DNA from: Phymorhynchus buccinoides
Lineage: Eukaryota > Mollusca > Gastropoda > Neogastropoda > Raphitomidae
Direction: 5' to 3'
Length of the DNA stretch: 64,000 nt
Assembly: GCA_017654935.2 (NCBI GenBank)
Contig: CM065700.1
Location: forward strand, 50,881,927 to 50,945,926
Shown: one piece after another, positions 57,405 to 64,000 of the stretch
Numbering within the stretch: position 1 is the first letter of the stretch
Layout: each line of letters begins with the position of its first letter
Notes under the pieces: model-generated
Database searches by the model: none
What the model was told of the DNA's origin: nothing
Seen by the model: the letters and a program-made list of their open reading frames with translations, nothing else
Made by a program: the position numbers and the translations under genes

Positions 57405-58375
57405 TACCCTAAACGCAGAGCATGACAAACAGACGATGGTCTGTGCACGCTACAATTGGTAATGTTACCCTAAACGCAGAGCATGACAAACAGACGATGG
57501 TCTGTGCACGCTACAATTGGTAATGTTACCCTAAACGCAGAGCATGACAAACAGACGATGGTCTGTGCACGCTACAATTGGTAATGTTACCCTAAACGCA
57601 GAGCATGACAAACAGACGATGGTCTGTGCACGCTACAATTGGCAATGTTACCCTAAACGCAGAGCATGACAAACAGACGATGGTCTGTGCATGCTACAAT
57701 TGGTAATGTTACCCTAAACGCAGAGCATGACAAACAGACGATGGTCTGTGCATGCTACAATTGGTAATGTTACCCTAAACGCAGAGCATGACAAACAGAC
57801 GATGGTCTGTGCATGCTACAATTGGTAATGTTACCCTAAACGCAGAGCATGACAAACAGACGATGGTCTGTGCATGCTACAATTGGTAATGTTACCCTAA
57901 ACGCAGAGCATGACAAACAGACGATGGTCTGTGCATGCTACAATTGGTAATGCTACCCTAAACGCAGAGCATGACAAACAGACGATGGTCTGTGCATGCT
58001 ACAATTGGTAATGTTACCCTAAACGCAGAGCATGACAAACAGACGATGGTCTGTGCATGCTACAATTGGTAATGTTACCCTAAACGCAGAGCATGACAAA
58101 CAGACGATGGTCTGTGCACGCTACAATTGGTAATGTTACCCTAAACGCAGAGCATGACAAACAGACGATGGTCTGTGCACGCTACAATTGGTAATGTTAC
58201 CCTAAACGCAGAGCATGACAAACAGACGATGGTCTGTGCATGCTACAATTGGTAATGTTACCCTAAACGCAGAGCATGACAAACAGACGATGGTCTGTGC
58301 ATGCTACAATTGGTAATGTTACCCTAAACGCAGAGCATGACAAACAGACGATGGTCTGTGCATGCTACAATTGGT
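57405..58375. repeat. 61-bp minisatellite, 16 copies
   Basis: Units gttaccctaaacgcagagca followed by tgacaaacagacgatggtct. The only frequent variant is gcacgc versus gcatgc, which occurs in blocks. Confidence 0.97.
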
Positions 58376-58536
58376 AAAAACTCTATAGACCCTTTGTGGT
58401 CCAGCTTTCCTTTCAATTTCTTTTAGAGATACACCAAACATAACAAAACACTTACAGCAACCTAAAAAAAAAACAACTGCGCACACGAGCCCCCAAATGT
58501 TAGACAATTTGCGGGTAAAGGAGGAGGGAGCCTGAC

Positions 58537-58685
58537 CTCTCCTGCTGCTTCTTGAGGTAGCGTTCCTTCTGGTCCTCCAGCTGGCGCTTGATGAGGGCGC
58601 CCTGCATGATGGCCTGGGTGTGTGCCTTCAGCTCCTGGGGGCTGGGCACGCGCTGCAGCACCGGCGAACGCATGCCGGACGTCGT
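58537..58685 (-). CDS. EIF4ENIF1: 4E-T exon (d), coiled segment
   Basis: 149 nt from acceptor ggttttcag|ACGACG to donor GAGAG|gtcaggct. Encodes TTSGMRSPVLQRVPSPQELK and HTQAIMQGALIKRQLEDQKE, then RYLKKQQE. The MRSPVLQRVPSPQEL...HTQ.IMQ.ALIK block is a conserved 4E-T feature, and the following segment is a predicted basic helix. Phase 0 at the start, two bases over at the end. Confidence 0.93.
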
Positions 58686-58796
58686 CTGAAAACCACCACA
58701 AAACTAAACCAAACACCGCATTACACCAATGGATACACACCACTCACTATAAAGGGTCATTTCTTTGACAAATTCTTACAACCCAAAGAGATAAAA

Positions 58797-58921
58797 ACTG
58801 AATGGATAGGTATGAACATTGCAAGGTATTGTTCAAATCTGGGCTAATTCACATCTCAACTGAATGGATAGGTATGAACATTGTAAGGTATTGTTCAAAT
58901 CTGGGCTAATTCACATCTCAA
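58797..58921. repeat. 63-bp direct duplication
   Basis: Two copies beginning actgaatggataggtatgaa, differing at one base (attgcaagg / attgtaagg). Confidence 0.93.
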
Positions 58922-59309
58922 GGCCTGAATCTAAAACTGAAGCTTCTGTCATGTCAAGAACATCAAGCATACCTATTTACACATGTACATTTGTTCTTTT
59001 ATTTATATTTTTTCTTTGGAATGTTACATTTTAGAGTTCTTACAAAGCTTAGCCTATGTTTTTACCACTGAAATTGTGCAAACAGTGCAAAGAAATGAAA
59101 GATTACTATCATCCATTAGCAACTTGAAACACACACACGCACAATGTTCTTTCACATCAATAAGAATCCTGATCAAAGTTCATGGCATGTTCTTTAGATG
59201 ATATCCCCAACTCTGCCAATTTTCATTGGAATAAGTTCATTACTGTTTAGAATCCTGGTTGTTCAGACACATCAGACAGACAGACAGGCAGACTGAGGGC
59301 AGTGCTCAC

Positions 59310-59398
59310 AGTGAGGGTGTTGGTGGAGAGGGGCGCCAGCTGCACGGGGTGGATGGGGGAGGGGGCGCTCAGGTGCATGGGAGGCTGCGACCCAAACA
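59310..59398 (-). CDS. EIF4ENIF1: 4E-T exon (c)
   Basis: 89 nt from acceptor gttgcag|TGTTTGG to donor CTCACT|gtgagcac. Encodes VFGSQPPMHLSAPSPIHPVQ and LAPLSTNTLT (first Val shared with the previous exon). Pro/Ser-rich, disordered. In phase with both neighbours. Confidence 0.88.
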
Positions 59399-59745
59399 CT
59401 GCAACAGACCGCACAAACATCGGGTCAAACCGGCACAAAAATAACACTTTAAAAAATACAGCTTATTATCATTCTTCTTTCACCAGTTCTAAGACAACAC
59501 GCGCAAATTAAAAAGGTATTCAAAAAGTAAAATAGGCCACAGAAAGTAAAGTACACTTCGCTTTGTCAAACAAAATATCATGTCTCGAAAATTGAAGCAC
59601 GAATCATATCATTGCTCTTAAAAAACAAAATGCTGCATTTGTAAAACCAGCACCGACGCTTTAACAAGAAAAACACACTGCTTGACACATTCAGGAAAGA
59701 ATGCAAATTGAACAAAATGAAAAATGTCATGAGGAACAGACGTAC

Positions 59746-60088
59746 CCAGAGGGGAGGGCACCCTGGCGGTGGCGGGGTTACTCCCCTGCTGGGAGGTGAT
59801 CTTGATGCTGGGCGGGGGCAGGCCGGGGGGCAGGGGGGAGGGCACAGGGGGGCCCCCCTGCGGGGCGGAGGGGTGGGCAGCAGTCACCATGCCGGGGGGC
59901 AGGGGGGAGGCCGGCTTCATGACGATCTTGGGGTTCTGCTGCAGGAAGGACAGGATGGGGTCCTGCGACTGGCCCATGCGGGCCGGGCCCACCCCCTGGG
60001 CCAGGATGGGCCGGGGCACCACAATGTGGGTGGGCTGCTGGGGGGGAGGGGGAGGGGGCTGCTGACCGGGGTGCTGGATGATGGGCAC
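59746..60088 (-). CDS. EIF4ENIF1: 4E-T exon (b), Pro-rich
   Basis: 343 nt from acceptor cgtgcag|GTGCCC to donor CTCTGG|gtacgtct is the reading that keeps phase with exon end at 59746. Encodes VPIIQHPGQQPPPPPPQQP, THIVVPRPILAQGVGP, then SQDPILSFLQQNPKIVMKP and a Pro/Gly-rich stretch ending ITSQQGSNPATARVPSPL. DPILSFLQQNP is a short conserved hydrophobic motif within disordered sequence and could be a partner-binding site. The GC-rich plus-strand frames are shadows. Confidence 0.9.
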
Positions 60089-60399
60089 CTGCACGCATGA
60101 CCACACACAAAACAAGCCTTCCTTACCATACTGCGCTTATTTTAATGTCTCACACCGAAGTCCTTAAAAATACATCATTTCAACTAGTTTGTATAGAGCT
60201 TGACTTAAATGTAAACTGTATGTTGCTTGCTGCTATCAAACTTTTTCACACTGCACAATGTCATGAACATGATCAAAAACAGATAGTGATACTTATAACT
60301 TCAGGCACTTAGTGTGGAAATGCTGCAATGGTCATTTTAAGGATTGTGGAACTTACAAAGAGGCAGACAGATTGCTTAGAAGAGTCAACAGACACACAC

Positions 60400-60627
60400 C
60401 TTGGCAGCCACTCCGTGGGCCTGCAGGCTGGCCTGTTGCTGCAGCTGGTGATGCAGCTGTTGGGCCTGGGCCTGAGCTTCTGCCTGGGCCTGGGCCTGGG
60501 CCTGGGCCTGGGCCTGACTGTGGGCCGGGGAGGGGGAGAGCTGGGCGGGGTGTAAGGGGGGCGGGTGCATGCTGTGCAAGGTCTGCTGCTGGATCTGCCG
60601 CTGCTGCTCCCGGTTCCTCAGCAGAGC
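60400..60627 (-). CDS. EIF4ENIF1: 4E-T exon (a), Gln-rich, first exon in window
   Basis: 228 nt, phase 0 at both ends, from acceptor tgttgttgcag|GCTCTG to donor GCCAAG|gtgtgtgt. Encodes ALLRNREQQRQIQQQTLHSM, a Pro/His stretch, a run of Gln-Ala repeats (QAQAQAQAQAQAEAQAQAQQ) and LHHQLQQQASLQAHGVAAK. Gln-rich low-complexity sequence is usual for P-body proteins. The QA run is a GCCTGG hexanucleotide repeat and may vary in length. Exons further 5' (eIF4E-binding motif, Cup-homology domain) must lie beyond 64000. Confidence 0.87.
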
Positions 60628-63600
60628 CTGCAACAACACATACTGTGCACCTGGTGTGTCAGACAACACACAGCCTGCAACAACACATAGCCTGCAACAA
60701 CACATACTGTGCACCTGGTGTGTCAGACAACACACAGCCTGCAACAACACATAGCCTGCAACTGTGCACATGGTGTGTCAGACAACACACAGCCTGCAAC
60801 AACACACAGCCTGCAACAACACATACTGTGCACCTGGTGTGTCAGACAACACACAGCCTGCAACAACACACACTGTGCACATGGTGTGTCAGACAACACA
60901 CAGCCTGCAACAACACACAGCCTGCAACAACACATACTGTGCACCTGGTGTGTCAGACAACACACAGCCTGCAACAACACACACTGTGCACATGGTGTGT
61001 CGGACAACACACAGCCTGCAACAACACACAGCCTGCAACAACACATACTGTGCACCTGGTGTGTCGGACAACACACAGCCTGCAACAACACACACTGTGC
61101 ACATGGTGTGTCGGACAACACACAGCCTGCAACAACACACAGCCTGCAACAACACATACTGTGCACCTGGTGTGTCGGACAACACACAGCCTGCAACAAC
61201 ACACACTGTGCACATGGTGTGTCGGACAACACACAGCCTGCAACAACACACAGCCTGCAACAACACATACTGTGCACCTGGTGTGTCAGACAACACACAG
61301 CCTGCAACAACACACACTGTGTACATGGTATGTCAGACAACACACAGCCTGCAACAACACAAACTGTGCACATGGTGTGTCGGACAACACACAGCCTGCA
61401 ACAACACATAGCCTGCAACAACACATACTGTGCACATGGTGTGTCAGACAACACACAGCCTGCAACAACACATAGCCTGCAACAACACATACTGTGCACC
61501 TGGTGTGTCAGACAACACACAACCTGCAACAACACATACTGTGCACCTGGTGTGTCAGACAACACACAGCCTGCAACAACACACAGCCTGCAACAACACA
61601 TACACCACACAGCCTGCAACAACACATACTGTGCACCTGGTGTGTCAGACAACACACAGCCTGCAACAACACACAGCCTGCAACAACACATACTGTGCAC
61701 CTGGTGTGTCAGACAACACACAGCCTGCAACAACACATACTGTGCACCTGGTGTGTCAGACAACACACAGCCTGCAACAACACATACTGTGCACGTGGTA
61801 TGTCAGACAACACACAGCCTGCAACAACACACACTGTGTACATGGTATGTCAGACAACACACAGCCTGCAACAACACATACTGTGCACCTGGTATGTCAG
61901 ACAACACACAGCCTGCAACAACACACAGCCTGCAACAACACATACTGTGCACCTGGTGTGTCAGACAACACACAGCCTGCAACAACACATACTGTGCACA
62001 TGGTGTGTCGGACAACACACAGCCTGCAACAACACATACTGTGCACCTGGTATGTCAGACAACACACAGCCTGCAACAACACACAGCCTGCAACACATAC
62101 TGTGCACCTGGTGTGTCAGACAACACACAGCCTGCAACAACACATACTGTGTACATGGTATGTCAGACAACACACAGCCTGCAACAACACACAGCCTGCA
62201 ACAACACACAGCCTGCAACAACACATACTGTGCACCTGGTGTGTCAGACAACACACAGCCTGCAACAACACATACTGTGCACCTGGTATGTCAGACAACA
62301 CACAGCCTGCAACAACACATACTGTGCACCTGGTGTGTCAGACAACACACAGCCTGCAACAACACACAGCCTGCAACAACACACAGCCTGCAACAACACA
62401 TACTGTGCACACTGGTGTGTCAGACACACACAGTGTGTGCAGACAACACACAGCCTGCAACAACACACAGCCTGCAACAACACATACTGTGCACCTGGTG
62501 TGTCAGACAACAACACACAGCCTGCAACAACACACACTGTGTACATGGTATGTCAGACAACACACAGCCTGCAACAACACAAACTGTGCACATGGTGTGT
62601 CAGACAACACACAGCCTGCAACAACACACAGCCTGCAACAACACATACTGTGCACCTGGTGTGTCAGACAACACACAGCCTGCAACCACACACTGTGTAC
62701 ATGGTATGTCAGACAACACACAGCCTGCAACAACACAAACTGTGCACATGGTGTGTCAGACAACACACAGCCTGCAACAACACATACTGTGCACCTGGTG
62801 TGTCAGACAACAACACACAGCCTGCAGCAACACACACTGTGTACATGGTATGTCAGACAACACACAGCCTGCAACAACACATACTGTGCACCTGGTGTGT
62901 CAGACAACAACACACAGCCTGCAACAACACACTGTGTACATGGTATGTCAGACAACACACAGCCTGCAACAACACAAACTGTGCACATGTTGTGTCAGAC
63001 AACACACAGCCTGCAACAACACACAGCCTGCAACAACACATACTGTGCACCTGGTGTGTCAGACAACAACACACAGCCTGCAACAACACACACTGTGTAC
63101 ATGGTATGTCAGACAACACACAGCCTGCAACAACACATACTGTGCACCTGGTGTGTCAAACACACAGCCTGCAACAACACACAGCCTGCAACAACACATA
63201 CTGTGCACCTGGTGTGTCAGACAACAACACACAGCCTGCAACAACACACACTGTGTACATGGTATGTCAGACAACACACAGCCTGCAACAACACAAACTG
63301 TGCACATGGTGTGTCGGACAACACACAGCCTGCAACAACACACAGTCTGCAACAACACATACTGTGCACCTGGTGTGTCAGACAACACACAGCCTGCAAC
63401 AACACACACTGTGCACATGGTGTGTCAGACAACACACAGCCGGCAACAACACACACTGTGCACATGGTGTGTCAGACAACAACACACAGCCGGCAACAAC
63501 ACACACTGTGCACATGGTGTGTCAGACAACAACACACAGCCTGCAACAACACACAGCCTGCAACAACACACACTGTGTACATGGTATGTCAGACAACAAC

Positions 63601-64000
63601 ACACAGCCTGCAACAACACATACTGTGCACATGGTGTGTCAGACAACACACAGCCGGCAACAACACATACTGTGCACATGGTGTGTCAGACAACACACAG
63701 CCGGCAACAACACACACTGTGCACCTGGTGTGTCAGACAACACACAGCCGGCAACAACACACAGCCGGCAACAACACACACTGTGCACATGGTGTGTCAG
63801 ACAACACACAGCCTGCAACAACACACAGCCGGCAACAACACACACTGTGCACATGGTGTGTCAGACAACAACACACAGCCTGCAACAACACACACTGTGC
63901 ACATGGTGTGTCAGACAACAACACACAGCCTGCAACAACACACACTGTGCACATGGTGTGTCAGACAACAACACACACTGTGCACATGGTGTGTCAGACA
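60628..64000. repeat. 3.4-kb minisatellite of 47/64-bp units with acceptor motifs
   Basis: Built from a 47-bp part (catactgtgcacctggtgtg plus tcagacaacacacagcctgcaacaaca) and a 17-bp part (acagcctgcaacaacac) that is added in about half of the units. On the minus strand each part ends gttgttgcag|gct, the same acceptor and first exon bases as the real exon at 60627. Cys/Val/Leu-rich frames over it are artefacts. The array continues past the window end. Confidence 0.97.

Noticed and set aside
60628..64000. Cys-rich minus-strand frames up to 347 codons, possible conotoxin-like or metallothionein-like protein
   Set aside because: The cysteines come from the repeated acceptor motif gttgttgcag; no signal peptide or unique sequence.

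Overview
The window is eukaryotic nuclear DNA, most likely from a marine mollusc (probably a gastropod). Reasons: a multi-exon metazoan gene with GT-AG introns, very high tandem-repeat load, tRNA-derived SINEs with a conserved central domain, DIRS-type tyrosine-recombinase retrotransposons and an Academ-like nuclease gene relic. The species assignment is inference; no rRNA or mitochondrial marker is present. Well over a third of the window is tandem repeat, which makes most long open frames artefacts.

Genes. (1) On the minus strand, eleven exons between 60627 and 27718 join in phase (2160 nt, 719 codons plus stop) into the C-terminal part of eIF4E transporter, 4E-T (EIF4ENIF1), a translational repressor and P-body factor. 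Its N-terminal exons, with the eIF4E-binding motif, lie beyond 64000. (2) On the plus strand, one exon at 5924 of an unrecognised cysteine-containing protein with a hydrophobic C-terminal end; its other exons were not found. A possible poly(A) signal lies at 11659.

Layout. 1-1184: 20-bp repeats and a single-copy spacer. 1185-5916: a 4.7-kb ATCATTATTGTCACTGTT-type array. 5924-6745: the plus-strand exon and a minisatellite grown from its 3' part. 6.9-11.4 kb: four minisatellites. 11.4-22 kb: mostly unannotatable non-coding DNA with a TTAA-flanked inverted-repeat element, a SINE, an 80-bp array and a 33-bp array that contains a MITE. 22.3-24.65 kb: a broken Academ-like (XPG-type nuclease) transposase relic. 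24.9-26.65 kb: two short DNA transposons with good target-site duplications. 27.7 kb to the end: the 4E-T gene, whose introns hold minisatellites, a LINE fragment and, at 36578-50057, a pair of nested DIRS elements.

The most notable pattern is that many intronic tandem arrays start exactly at, or include, a splice junction of the host gene, so that exon ends, donors or acceptors are copied several to dozens of times. The second is the textbook internal complementary region of the DIRS elements, which lets the element ends be defined to the base.
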